DNA of 64,000 nt from assembly GCF_014205335.1 (NCBI RefSeq), contig NZ_JACHNH010000001.1:8950001-9014000 (forward strand), in the 5' to 3' direction. The DNA comes from Amorphoplanes digitatis (GTDB lineage Bacteria > Actinomycetota > Actinomycetes > Mycobacteriales > Micromonosporaceae). Of the stretch, positions 17,248 to 26,381 are shown piece after piece (positions within the stretch are counted from its first letter, which is position 1; every line of letters starts with the position of its first letter). The position numbers and the translations under genes are program-made. The notes beneath the pieces were generated by a model. It worked only from the letters and a program-made list of their open reading frames with translations, was not told the origin of the DNA and made no database searches.

Positions 17248-18283
17248 AATCGTCCAATTTACGGCGGATCTCATCCTGGCTCATCGCGAGGTGTTCCAGG
17301 ATGGTGTACCGGTCCGGCCGGGTCCGCGGCGCGAAGTCCACCGCCTCCACGAACTGCTCCGGCGTAAGGCCCACGTCGGCGGGGGTGCGCGGCAGGCTGT
17401 GCCGGGCCAGGCAGTCCGACATCTGGGCGAAGCGGCGCTCGTCGCCGCGCAGGAAGGTGCAGAACAGCGCGCCGAGGCCGGCGAGTTCGCCGTGCGAGGC
17501 CGTGTCGGGGAAGAGCGAGTCGATCGCGTGCATGATCTCGTGGCAGCCACCGCTGGACGGCCGGCTGCTGCCGCAGACCGCCATCGCCAGCCCGCTGGAG
17601 ATCAGCGCCTCGGCGAGCACGGTCACGAAGGCGTCGTCGGTCATGTCGCCCGGCATCGAGAGCATCGCCTCGGCGCCCATCCGGGCCAGCGACGCGGCGA
17701 GGCCGTCGACCGGCTCACCGCGCACCTCGCGGCCCAGCTCCCAGTCGGCGAGCGCGCTGATGTTGCTGATCACGTCGCCGATCCCGGCGCGGTTGACCAG
17801 CTCCGGCCCGTGCTCGACGAAGTCCAGGTCGACGATGACGCCGAACGGGATGTGCACGCCGTAGGAGTTCTTGATGCCGTCGTGGACCAGGCTGGCCACC
17901 GGCGAGGCGATGCCGTCGTTGGCCAGGCTGGTCGCCACCGAGACCATCGGCAGGCCCCACCGGCTGGCCGCGTACTTCGCGGTGTCGACGGTCTTGCCGC
18001 CGCCGATGCCGACGACCGCGTCGTACGAGCGGGAGCGCAGCTTGGTGGCCAGCTCCAGCGCGGCGTCCAGCGTGCCGCCGGCCGTGGTGTAGACGTCGGC
18101 CGAGCCCAGCGACGGGCGGATCATCTCCGCGATCCGTTCGCCCTGGCCGGGGCCGACCACCACGGCGACGTCGCCGCCGGCGGAGATCCGGCCGTCGGCG
18201 AGGATCCGGCCGAGGTCCGCGACCGCGCCCCGCCGCACGTCGATGTGCAGCGGGGTCTGGACGCTGCGGGCTAGTAGTGGCAT
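17222..18283 (-). CDS. sn-glycerol-1-phosphate dehydrogenase-like / iron-containing alcohol dehydrogenase
   Basis: A 353-aa NAD(P)-dependent dehydrogenase of the G1PDH/AraM and glycerol-dehydrogenase superfamily. Nucleotide binding is marked by VVGIGGGKTVDTAKY, followed by PMVSVATSLANDGIASPVAS as in G1P dehydrogenases. Metal ligands are probably the Asp in GVIVDLDF or later, His in GGCHEIMHAI and His in TASHGELAGLG. It overlaps the nucleotidyltransferase upstream by 13 bp and the phosphotransferase downstream, so all three must act together. By analogy with archaea and Bacillus AraM it would reduce dihydroxyacetone phosphate to glycerol-1-phosphate; another polyol-phosphate is possible. Confidence 0.82.
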   Translation of the reverse strand: MPLLARSVQTPLHIDVRRGAVADLGRILADGRISAGGDVAVVVGPGQGERIAEMIRPSLGSADVYTTAGGTLDAALELATKLRSRSYDAVVGIGGGKTVDTAKYAASRWGLPMVSVATSLANDGIASPVASLVHDGIKNSYGVHIPFGVIVDLDFVEHGPELVNRAGIGDVISNISALADWELGREVRGEPVDGLAASLARMGAEAMLSMPGDMTDDAFVTVLAEALISSGLAMAVCGSSRPSSGGCHEIMHAIDSLFPDTASHGELAGLGALFCTFLRGDERRFAQMSDCLARHSLPRTPADVGLTPEQFVEAVDFAPRTRPDRYTILEHLAMSQDEIRRKLDDYVDAVAKR

Positions 18284-19002
18284 GCGATGTCCCGCGCCTT
18301 GGCGAGGTCGTCGTGGTTGTCCACCTCGACCCAGGGGATGTCGCCGATGGTCGCCGCGCGGATCTCGCCGCCGCGGTCGGCGTACTCCTGGTAGCCGTCC
18401 TCGTAGTAGAGGTTCGGGTCGCGCTCCCAGGTGGTCTTGAGCGCGTCGGCGAGGTCAGCGGCGGCCGAGGCCTCGATGACGGTCGCGCCGATGTACTCGC
18501 CGAAGGCCTCGGCCGGGTCCATCAGCTTGGTGATCCTCGTGAGCCGGCCGTCGGCGGAGAAGATCGTCTTCATCTCCTCGTCGGCGAGCTTCTTCACGTT
18601 GTCGACGGCGAGCAGGATGCCCGGGCCGCGGCTGTCGAGCAGGGTCTTCTCGACGCTCACCGGGTGCACGGTGTCGCCGTTGACAAGCAGCGCGCCCTCG
18701 GCGAACCGGTCGCGGGCCAGCCACAGCGAGTACGCGTTGTTCCACTCCTCGGCCTTGTCGTTGTGCACGAGGGTGATCTTGACGCCGTACTTCTGCTCGA
18801 ACGCGTCCTTGCGCTCCTCGACGGCGCCGGCGCAGTAGCCGACGACGATCGTCACGTCGGTGAGCCCCGCGGCCGCGAGGTTACGCAGGGAGATATCCAT
18901 GATGGTCGTCTCCCCGTCGACGGGGACCAGCGCCTTCGGCAGCGTGTCGGTGTACGGGCGCAGTCTGCGTCCGGCGCCGGCGGCGAGTACGAGACCGATC
19001 AT
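18271..19002 (-). CDS. LicC-like nucleotidyltransferase
   Basis: A 243-aa sugar/alcohol-phosphate nucleotidyltransferase. The N-terminal LAAGAGRRLRPYTDTLPK is the nucleotide-binding signature, and the metal-binding Asp lies in ALLVNGDTVHPV. Overall it resembles LicC and inositol-phosphate cytidylyltransferase domains rather than glucose-1-phosphate thymidylyltransferases (for example EWNNAYSLWLAR). It opens the operon and would activate the product of the dehydrogenase as a CDP-alcohol for the phosphotransferase. Use of CTP is inferred from the downstream CDP-alcohol enzyme. Confidence 0.83.
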   Translation of the reverse strand: MIGLVLAAGAGRRLRPYTDTLPKALVPVDGETTIMDISLRNLAAAGLTDVTIVVGYCAGAVEERKDAFEQKYGVKITLVHNDKAEEWNNAYSLWLARDRFAEGALLVNGDTVHPVSVEKTLLDSRGPGILLAVDNVKKLADEEMKTIFSADGRLTRITKLMDPAEAFGEYIGATVIEASAAADLADALKTTWERDPNLYYEDGYQEYADRGGEIRAATIGDIPWVEVDNHDDLAKARDIACHY

Positions 19003-19054
19003 GGGATGGTTCCTTCCGAAGTGAGGGGCGTGCCCGACGAGGATAGCGGTGGTT

Positions 19055-19504
19055 TCACATACCGAGAGTGTGCAGGACCACGAAGCCGTCCTCGGCGATC
19101 CGCCGGATCATCCCGTCGTTGATCTCGGCGCTCTCGTCCAGCACCGCCAGTTCGCCCGGACCGAGCCAGCGATACTCCGTGTGCTTGCCGGCCTCCAGCC
19201 GCGGGCGCGCCAGGTCGCCGTCCACCCGTACGAGAAAGTCGGTTTCGTGCCGTTCGAGGCCGTCTTCTCCGGTGTAGGAGTATTCGCCGACCTGCCCCAG
19301 CACCACAGAGAGCCGCCAGCCGGTCTCCTCGAAGATCTCCCGCCCCAGCGCGTCGCCGACCGTCTCGCCCGGTTCGAGGTGGCCGCCGACGATGTCCCAG
19401 GCGTTCGGGAAAAGCTTCCGTTGCGCCGATCGGCGTTGGAAGAATATTCGGCCGTCGTCGTCCACGACGAGAGCACCGGCGACGCGAAGCGGTTCAGGTA
19501 CCAC
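19055..19504 (-). CDS. Nudix hydrolase
   Basis: Small hydrolase of about 149 aa acting on a nucleoside diphosphate linked to X. The Nudix box GX5EX7REUXEEXGU is complete (GHLEPGETVGDALG, REIFEETGW). Substrate cannot be told. GTG 19504 is chosen because the preceding sequence (TATATCATTTTTCGC) looks like a promoter -10 and an almost leaderless start, and because the open frame further upstream covers the divergent aminotransferase gene. It shares a 39-bp divergent promoter region with that gene. Confidence 0.85.
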   Translation of the reverse strand: MVPEPLRVAGALVVDDDGRIFFQRRSAQRKLFPNAWDIVGGHLEPGETVGDALGREIFEETGWRLSVVLGQVGEYSYTGEDGLERHETDFLVRVDGDLARPRLEAGKHTEYRWLGPGELAVLDESAEINDGMIRRIAEDGFVVLHTLGM

Positions 19505-19543
19505 GCGAAAAATGATATAGAGCCTGCTCGTAAGCTTGTGGCC

Positions 19544-20638
19544 ATGACCGCTGAGCAGCTGATCTCGTTCGCAAGAGGGGCACCGTCCCTGGACATCGTC
19601 GACGTGGCGGGCCTCAAGGCCGCCGCCGCGCGCGCCTTCGACGCCGATCCGGCCGGAGTTACCGCCTACGGCACGTCCGTCGGCTACGTCCCGCTGCGAA
19701 AGTGGATCGCCGACAAGCACGGGGTCTCCGCCGACCAGGTCATCGTGACGAACGGTTCCCTCCAGGCCGACGCGTTCCTCTTCAACCACCTGGTGCAGGC
19801 CGGCGACGACGTGATCGTGGAGAAGCCGACCTACGACCGCACCCTGCTCAACCTTCAGAACCTGGGCGGCAAGGTGCACCAGGTGACGATCGACCCGGAC
19901 GGCATCGACGTCGACGAGCTGCGCGGGCTGCTCGAGGCAGGCCTGCGCCCGAAGCTCGCCCACATCATTCCGAACTACCAGAACCCGGCCGGCGTCACCC
20001 TCTCGCTGGAGCGGCGGCGGGCGCTGCTGAGCCTGGCGGTCCAGTACGGCTTCATGATCTTCGAGGACGACCCGTACGTCGACATCCGCTTCCGGGGCGA
20101 CGCGCTCCCGTCGATGCTGTCGATGGACACCGAGAACGTGGTCGTGCACGCCTCCAGCTTCACCAAGACGGTGTGCCCGGGTGTCCGCGTCGGCTACCTG
20201 GTCGGCCCGGCCGCGCTGATCGACGCGATCGCCAAGAAGGCCACCAACCTCTACATCTCGCCCGGCATGGTCTCCGAGGCGATCGTGCACCAGTTCTGCG
20301 TCTCGGGCGACATCGAGCGCTCGGTGGCGACGGTGAGCACCGCTCTGGCCGAGCGTGCCCGGGTGCTCGCCGCCTCGCTGCGCGAGCACATCCCGGGCGC
20401 GACCTTCACCGAGCCCGACGGCGGCTACTTCCTCTGGGTCGACCTGCCGGAGGCGGTCGACGTCGACAAGCTCTTCCCGGCGGCCATGAAGAAGGGCGTC
20501 GCCATCGTCAAGGGCAGCGACTTCCTGCTGGACGGCGGCAAGTCCTCGGTCCGGCTGGCGTTCTCGGCCGTGACTGTCGACCAGATCGACGAGGGTGTCC
20601 GCCGGCTCGCCGCGGCCATCGCCGAGATCACCGCCTGA
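19544..20638 (+). CDS. PLP-dependent class I/II aminotransferase
   Basis: A 364-aa fold-type I aminotransferase of the LysN/2-aminoadipate and MocR-C-terminal-like group, without the GntR domain. Family marks are ITAYGTS-like VTAYGTSVGYVPLRKW, VTNGSLQADAF, IPNYQNPAGVTLS, FEDDPYVDIRF and the PLP-lysine segment SSFTKTVCPGVRVGY. The ATG 19544 follows an AT-rich promoter stretch shared with the Nudix gene. It probably interconverts an amino acid and its keto acid; aromatic, branched or aminoadipate substrates are all possible. Confidence 0.88.
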   Translation: MTAEQLISFARGAPSLDIVDVAGLKAAAARAFDADPAGVTAYGTSVGYVPLRKWIADKHGVSADQVIVTNGSLQADAFLFNHLVQAGDDVIVEKPTYDRTLLNLQNLGGKVHQVTIDPDGIDVDELRGLLEAGLRPKLAHIIPNYQNPAGVTLSLERRRALLSLAVQYGFMIFEDDPYVDIRFRGDALPSMLSMDTENVVVHASSFTKTVCPGVRVGYLVGPAALIDAIAKKATNLYISPGMVSEAIVHQFCVSGDIERSVATVSTALAERARVLAASLREHIPGATFTEPDGGYFLWVDLPEAVDVDKLFPAAMKKGVAIVKGSDFLLDGGKSSVRLAFSAVTVDQIDEGVRRLAAAIAEITA

Positions 20639-20677
20639 CGCACCGGCCCGCTGTCGGGATTCCGACAGAGAGTCCGC

Positions 20678-20715
20678 GGACGCCGGTTCCGGGGTTGCCC
20701 CCGGGGCCGGCGTCC
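20678..20715 (+). terminator. Strong GC hairpin after the aminotransferase gene
   Basis: Outer stem GGACGCCGG/CCGGCGTCC encloses an inner CCGGGG-TTGC-CCCCGG stem, 40 bp after the stop. No clear T-tract. The remainder of the 294-bp gap before corA shows no further gene; a purine-rich GGGGGG lies before the corA start. Confidence 0.65.
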
Positions 20716-20932
20716 GGCTCACAATGCTGGGCGCCGGGTTGCATGACCATGCGGTTCGGCGCGTGGACAACCGCTCCCCCTCGGTGCCGGGCGGGCCGAT
20801 CGCACCCTCACCCCCCGAAATGCGGCCGGTCCGCTCGGCGCCACCAGCCGGCGGGAGTAGCGCCACCTTGGGCGTAGCCTCGTGCGGGCCTCTCTACGGG
20901 GGCCGGCCGGGATCCACCCTTGGGGGGCAGAC

Positions 20933-22072
20933 ATGACCGAGAGCAGCGCGCAGCGCAACCGGGCGACGGGCGTGAACCGGTCACTGTCACGGGCGTGGAC
21001 CGCACCCGTGCGTGCGATGAACCGCTTCCTCGGCACCACGGACGGCATCGCCGAGCCCGGCCAGGTGTTCACCGGCACCTCGGTGGTGGACTGCGGCGTC
21101 TACGTCGACGGCAAGCGCGCGCCCGGCGACTTCTCGCCCGACGAGGCGCTGCGCGAGGCGTGCAGCCGTGAGAACGCGTTCGTCTGGCTCGGCCTGCACG
21201 AGCCGACCGAGGACGAGATGTCCGCCATCGCGCGCACCTACGACCTGCACGAACTCGCCGTCGAGGACGCGGTCAAGGCGGAGCAGCGGCCCAAGCTGGA
21301 GCAGTTCGGCACCGTGCACTTCCTGGTGCTGCGCACCGCGCGCTACGTGCCGCACAGCGAGCTGACCGAGACCTCGCAGGTCGTCGAGACCGGCCAGATG
21401 ATGATCTTCGTTGGCGAGCGGTTCGTGATCACGGTCCGGCACGGGGACGCGTCGCGACTCGCGCCGGTGCGCGCGGATCTGGAGTCGCGCGGCGTGCTGC
21501 TCGAGCATGGACCTTGGGCCGTCGCCTACGCCGTGACGGACCGGGTCGTCGACGCGTACGTCGAGGTCGCCGACCAGGTGGAGGCCGACCTGGACATCAT
21601 CGAGGAGGGCGCGTTCTCGCGCGACAGGGGCAGCCCGGTGCAGCAGATCTACCAGATGAAGCGCGAGCTGGTGGAGTTCCGCCGGGCCGTGGTGCCGCTA
21701 CAGCGGCCGCTGGCCACCATCACCGCGCCGCAGAGCCGGCTGGTGCCCAAGGAGATCCGGCGCTACTTCCGCGACGTGCAGGACCACCTCACCCGGACGG
21801 TCGAGCAGGTCTCCTCGTACGACGACCTGCTGAACTCGATCCTGCAAGCGCGGCTGGCGCAGGTGACCGTCGACCAGAACAACGACATGCGCAAGATCGC
21901 CGCCTGGGCCGGTATCGCGACGGTGTGGACGGCCTTCGCCGGCGTCTACGGCATGAACTTCGAGTTCATGCCCGAGACACACTGGCAGTACGGCTACCCG
22001 AGCCTGATCACCGTGCTGCTCGGCGTCTCGGTCCTGTTGTACCGCGCCTTCCGCCGCAACGGCTGGCTCTGA
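20933..22072 (+). CDS. corA: CorA-type divalent cation channel
   Basis: A 379-aa inner-membrane Mg2+/Co2+ channel subunit. A long cytoplasmic domain with charged helices precedes two C-terminal transmembrane segments. The signature YGMNF lies at the end of the first (AFAGVYGMNFEFMPE) and is followed by the short acidic periplasmic loop that recruits hydrated Mg2+. The C-terminus is positively charged (RAFRRNGWL). ATG 20933 is preceded by GGGGGG at a normal distance. It stands alone behind a terminator. Confidence 0.94.
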   Translation: MTESSAQRNRATGVNRSLSRAWTAPVRAMNRFLGTTDGIAEPGQVFTGTSVVDCGVYVDGKRAPGDFSPDEALREACSRENAFVWLGLHEPTEDEMSAIARTYDLHELAVEDAVKAEQRPKLEQFGTVHFLVLRTARYVPHSELTETSQVVETGQMMIFVGERFVITVRHGDASRLAPVRADLESRGVLLEHGPWAVAYAVTDRVVDAYVEVADQVEADLDIIEEGAFSRDRGSPVQQIYQMKRELVEFRRAVVPLQRPLATITAPQSRLVPKEIRRYFRDVQDHLTRTVEQVSSYDDLLNSILQARLAQVTVDQNNDMRKIAAWAGIATVWTAFAGVYGMNFEFMPETHWQYGYPSLITVLLGVSVLLYRAFRRNGWL

Positions 22073-22136
22073 GCGGGCACCCGGAGCCTCTCGCCGGGCC
22101 TTAGAGTGACGGTGTCGCCCTGGGGAGGGAAATCGC

Positions 22137-23579
22137 GTGCCGTCGCGCCAGGATCAGCTGCACTCGTACCAGTACTCGCAGCAGCGGGTGGTGGCCGCGC
22201 TGGTCACCCACGACCCCGATCCGCACCGCTCGCCCCTGCGCCGGGCCGGCAGCGCCGCGCTGATCAGCCTGGTCGTCGCCTCGCTCGCCGTCGGCGGCGC
22301 GGCGGTGTACGGCCTGCTCAAGGGCCGCAGCACCGTGGAGCCGCGCAACGAGGCCGTGGTCTTCCTGGAGAAGGGCTCCGGCGCCCGCTACGTCTACCTG
22401 AAGTCCGACGACCGCATGCACCCGGTGCTCAACTACAGCTCCGGGCTGCTGATCGCCAACACCAACGAGCCGAAGCTGGTCGACGCCTCCTCGGAGAGCC
22501 TGGCCAAGGTGCCGCTCGGCGACCCGCTCGGAATACCGGACGCGCCCGACTCGCTGCCGGCGGCCAAGGGCGGCCTGCTCGACCCGGTGTGGACGGTGTG
22601 CTCGCTGCCGCCGGAGGGCGCCACGGCGCCGCGGAGCCTGTTGTCGGTCGGTGACCGGCTCACCGACGGGACGGTGCTGCCCGTGCCCCGGGCGGACACC
22701 CCCGCCGCCGACCTGCGCGGCCTGCTGGTCTCCGACCCGGCCGAGCGCACCTACCTGGTCTACAACAACCGGCGCTTCCTCATCCCGGCCGGCCGGGTGC
22801 AGCAGACCCAGGTCTTCTTCGGCTGGACCCAGCAGCCGCTGCCGGTGGCGACGGCGTGGATCAACGCGGTGCCGGTCGGGCCGGACCTGAAGCCGCCCGC
22901 GATCCCGGACCGCGGCGAGGCGTCCCCGGCGATCGACGACTTCGAGATCGGCCGGCTGCTGCGGATCGGCGGCGACTCCGGCGACAAGTGGGCCGTCGTG
23001 CTCGGCGACGGCGTCGCCGACATCACCGACGTGCAGGCCCGGTTGTTGCAGGTCGACCGGGACACCGACGACCGGAGCGAGGTGGACCTCGGCACCTACA
23101 GCAACCTGCCGCGCTCGCAGACCCAGCTGGTCGCGGCCGCGGCGAACGCCGGCTTCCCGCCGGCCGTCCCGGTGCTGCTGAACGGCCCGGGCCAGGTCTG
23201 CCTGACCCACGACGGCAAGGACGCGGAGAACCCCGAGGTCGGCATCCGGATCGGCCCGACGGTCGCCAAGGGCAGCCCGGTCGGCGGGGCCCCGGCCGTG
23301 CCCGGAGGCGTACAGGCCGACCTGGTCTACGTGCCCCGCGGCAAGGGCGCCCTGGTCGTCGCCGCGGCGTCGCCGACGGCGCCGGCGGGCAGCGGCACGG
23401 TCAGCATCGTGACGGACATCGGCCGGCGCTATCCGGTCGCGAGCCGCGAGGTGCTGCCCCGGCTGGGCTACGGCGGCGTCAAGCCCGACCCGATCCCGGG
23501 CCAGCTGGTCGCCCTGCTGCCGCAGGGCCCGGCCTTGGATCCGGTACGCGCCCGGCAGTCGGACGCCACGGACGAGTGA
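22137..23579 (+). CDS. eccB: Type VII secretion protein EccB
   Basis: A 480-aa component of the ESX/type VII secretion complex. EccB proteins have a short cytoplasmic N-terminus, one membrane helix and a large periplasmic R-domain; here MPSRQDQLHSYQYSQQRVVAA with the DPDPHRSPLRR segment, a helix at about residues 40-60, then GLLIANTNEPKLVD and four-fold R-repeats. Two Cys (in VWTVCSLPP and GQVCLTHDG) match the family disulfide. GTG 22137 lies behind GGGAGGGA. None of the other ecc genes, mycP or WXG100 genes is present in the window, so it is detached from its usual locus here. Confidence 0.92.
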   Translation: MPSRQDQLHSYQYSQQRVVAALVTHDPDPHRSPLRRAGSAALISLVVASLAVGGAAVYGLLKGRSTVEPRNEAVVFLEKGSGARYVYLKSDDRMHPVLNYSSGLLIANTNEPKLVDASSESLAKVPLGDPLGIPDAPDSLPAAKGGLLDPVWTVCSLPPEGATAPRSLLSVGDRLTDGTVLPVPRADTPAADLRGLLVSDPAERTYLVYNNRRFLIPAGRVQQTQVFFGWTQQPLPVATAWINAVPVGPDLKPPAIPDRGEASPAIDDFEIGRLLRIGGDSGDKWAVVLGDGVADITDVQARLLQVDRDTDDRSEVDLGTYSNLPRSQTQLVAAAANAGFPPAVPVLLNGPGQVCLTHDGKDAENPEVGIRIGPTVAKGSPVGGAPAVPGGVQADLVYVPRGKGALVVAAASPTAPAGSGTVSIVTDIGRRYPVASREVLPRLGYGGVKPDPIPGQLVALLPQGPALDPVRARQSDATDE

Positions 23580-23607
23580 AGGGCGGACCCGCGGGTCCGC
23601 CCTTCAC
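23576..23607. terminator. 32-bp perfect palindrome, bidirectional terminator
   Basis: A perfect inverted repeat (16 bp per arm) that includes the eccB stop codon and lies between the convergent eccB and DUF5324-like genes. It should terminate both transcripts. Confidence 0.85.
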
Positions 23608-23624
23608 CGTGCCTTCCACCAGGT

Positions 23625-24281
23625 TCAGTTCTTGTTCTTGCCGCTCGCCATCCGCGCCACCGTCGGGCTGTGTTGCGCCGAGGAGGTCTGGTCGGCCCCT
23701 TCGTCGATCGTGAGCGGGTCGGTCTCGTCGATCGGCGTGACCAGGCCCGTCGGCCCCGACAGGTCCGGCTCGAACGCGGCGTCGTCGGCGCCGGCGACCG
23801 GGGTCGGCAGGGGGCCCGCGGGGTCGTACTCGTCCCACTGCTCGCGGCGGCGCATGCGGACCACGTACGCGCCGGCCGCGCCGACGGCGGCGCCGGCCAG
23901 CAGCAGGCCGGCGAGCCGGAGGCCCGAGTGCCGGCGCCCGCGGGCGCGCCGCTTGAGCTGCTTCGCCTTCTTCCGGCCGGCCTTGGTGGTGTTCAAGCCG
24001 GCCTCGACCGCCGGCCAGCTCACCTGCCGCGCGTTCTCCGCCGCGGTGACGACCAGCGGAGTCAGCGTCGCTATGGCGCTGTCCCAGCTCTGCGACGCGG
24101 CGTCCATCGCCTTGGCGGCCGTCGGCTGCACACGCTCCCGGGCCGCGGTGATCTTGGGACCCACGGTCGAGCTGGTCTCGTGCGCGGCGATGGTTGCCGC
24201 GCGCTTGAAGTGGTCGACGCTCTGACCGAGCTCCCGCTTCATCCGAGCGCTGCGGTACTTCCGTCGCATCGTTGCGAACAC
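23625..24281 (-). CDS. DUF5324-like single-pass membrane protein
   Basis: A protein of about 218 aa. GTG 24281 is chosen because AGGAGG lies upstream at a suitable distance; ATG 24269 is the next option. The N-terminal two thirds is an Ala-rich amphipathic helical region (SVDHFKRAATIAAHETSS, VVTAAENARQVSW), then a very basic stretch (KKAKQLKRRARGRRH), one transmembrane helix (LAGLLLAGAAVGAAGAYVV) and an acidic tail. The layout fits DUF5324 proteins, whose gene is often next to cyclophilin and rhomboid genes in actinomycetes, as here. Function unknown. Confidence 0.7.
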   Translation of the reverse strand: MFATMRRKYRSARMKRELGQSVDHFKRAATIAAHETSSTVGPKITAARERVQPTAAKAMDAASQSWDSAIATLTPLVVTAAENARQVSWPAVEAGLNTTKAGRKKAKQLKRRARGRRHSGLRLAGLLLAGAAVGAAGAYVVRMRRREQWDEYDPAGPLPTPVAGADDAAFEPDLSGPTGLVTPIDETDPLTIDEGADQTSSAQHSPTVARMASGKNKN

Positions 24282-24442
24282 CAGTGCCCACCTCCTGTGG
24301 TTCTCTCCCACGCCATGTTGCCCTCTTGGGTACCCCCGCGTTGCCGGATCTGACACATGGGGGAGGATCCGAATGCAAAGAACTGTCCAGCGCCGGCCCC
24401 GACGTAGCGGACCGGCGACCGCGACACTGAGGGGGAGTACCC

Positions 24443-24967
<525 letters not shown>

Positions 24968-25000
24968 GGAACGCAGCCCTCTTCCGGGTACGTTTGAGGC

Positions 25001-25915
25001 ATGAGTGAGTCTCCGGTGACGGCTCCGGTCTGCTACCGCCATCCGTCAAAAGAGACCTACGTGCGCTGCACGCGCTGCGAACGCCCGATCTGCCCGGATT
25101 GCATGAACGAGGCCTCGGTAGGCCACCAGTGCCCGGAGTGTGTCGCCCAAGGCAGGCGCACCCAGCGGCCGGCGCGCACCGCCTTCGGCGGGAGCGTCGC
25201 CGGCCGCGCCGGGACGGCCACCCGGGTCCTGATCGGCGTCAACGTCCTGATGATGGTCGCCTCGATCATCTCCGGCGGTTCGAGCGCCGTCGCCGGCGGC
25301 GGCTGGGGCGGCCTGCTCGGCGGCAGCACCCCGCTCACCGAGTGGGGCGCGGTGCTCGGCGAGGCCCTCTACGGGCCCGTCGGCGACATGTCGGTGCACG
25401 GCATCGCGCACGGCGAGTGGTACCGCCTGTTCACGGCGATGTTCATCCACTATGGCGTGCTGCACCTGCTGATGAACATGTACGCCCTCTGGTTCCTCGG
25501 GCGCGACATCGAGCGGGAGCTGGGCCCGCTCCGCTTCGTCGGCCTCTACCTGCTCGCGGGCCTGGGCGGCAATGTGGCGGCGTACCTCTTCTCGGCGCCG
25601 AACGCCATGACGGCCGGCGCCTCCACCGCGGTCTTCGGCCTGATGTCGGCCATCTTCGTGCTGCTCAAGCGCCTGAACCTGAGCATCGCCCCGATCCTGC
25701 CGGTGATCGTCATCAACGTGATCTTCACGTTCGTCGCGTCAAACATCTCGGTCGCCGGCCACCTCGGCGGCCTGGCGGTCGGCGGCGCGGTGGCGGCGGT
25801 GCTGGCCTACGCGCCGAGGGAACGGCGCAACCTGGTGCAGGGCGCCGGCTGCGCGGGGATCTTCCTGGTCCTGGTGGCGCTGACGATCTACCGCACCGGC
25901 GTGCTGCTGAGCTGA
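25001..25915 (+). CDS. Rhomboid-family intramembrane serine protease with N-terminal zinc finger
   Basis: A 304-aa intramembrane protease. The first ~50 residues form a B-box-like zinc finger (CYRHPSKETYVRCTRCERPI, then CPDC and CPEC). Six or seven membrane helices follow, with rhomboid marks RLFTAMFIHYGVLHLLMNMY, catalytic Ser in GASTAVFGL and catalytic His in SVAGHLGGL. It cleaves membrane-anchored substrates, which are not known here. The order cyclophilin-rhomboid is common in actinomycetes. Confidence 0.94.
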   Translation: MSESPVTAPVCYRHPSKETYVRCTRCERPICPDCMNEASVGHQCPECVAQGRRTQRPARTAFGGSVAGRAGTATRVLIGVNVLMMVASIISGGSSAVAGGGWGGLLGGSTPLTEWGAVLGEALYGPVGDMSVHGIAHGEWYRLFTAMFIHYGVLHLLMNMYALWFLGRDIERELGPLRFVGLYLLAGLGGNVAAYLFSAPNAMTAGASTAVFGLMSAIFVLLKRLNLSIAPILPVIVINVIFTFVASNISVAGHLGGLAVGGAVAAVLAYAPRERRNLVQGAGCAGIFLVLVALTIYRTGVLLS

Positions 25916-25923
25916 CCCGGGCG

Positions 25924-26346
25924 TCAGGACGGGGCGTTCGCGCGCAGGGCGTTGAGCGCCTCGGCGACCTCCTCCGGCTCCGCGCCCAGGTCGCTGGTGC
26001 TGAACATGTGCAGGCTCTCGCCGGCGTCGATCTCCAGCAGGCTGCTGCGCAGGCCGAGGCGCTCGCTGCGCTCGACCCGTACCCGTTCGATCTGAGGCCA
26101 GGCCAGGTGCCGGCGCCGGCGGAAGCCGGTGACCACGGTGACCCCGCTCGTGTCCGCGCTCAGCCGGACCGGTGCGATCAGGTCCCGGGCCGCCCAGGCG
26201 GTCAGCGCCGCGGTCGCCACCCCGCCGAGGACCAACTGCACCGGGTCCTCGCGGCCGGACACCGCGACCAGGACCACCACCGCCACCGCGCCCAGCAGCT
26301 TGGTGATCGGCAGAACGGGCTTCACCCGCCACTGAAGAGGCGACAT
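25924..26346 (-). CDS. Bacterial PH-domain membrane protein
   Basis: A 140-aa protein from ATG 26346 (MSPLQWRVKPVLPITK). A hydrophobic hairpin (~residues 14-50) is followed by a small beta-rich domain with LIAPVRLSADTSGVTVVTG, HLAWPQIERVRVERS and a C-terminal helix (EPEEVAEALNALRA), the pattern of membrane-linked bacterial PH domains. Function unknown. Its start is 35 bp from the divergent thiolase gene and no ribosome site is evident, so it may be read from a leaderless transcript. Confidence 0.7.
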   Translation of the reverse strand: MSPLQWRVKPVLPITKLLGAVAVVVLVAVSGREDPVQLVLGGVATAALTAWAARDLIAPVRLSADTSGVTVVTGFRRRRHLAWPQIERVRVERSERLGLRSSLLEIDAGESLHMFSTSDLGAEPEEVAEALNALRANAPS

Positions 26347-26381
26347 GCAACAACTATCGCAGCCCGCGTACCGTCGGCGGT

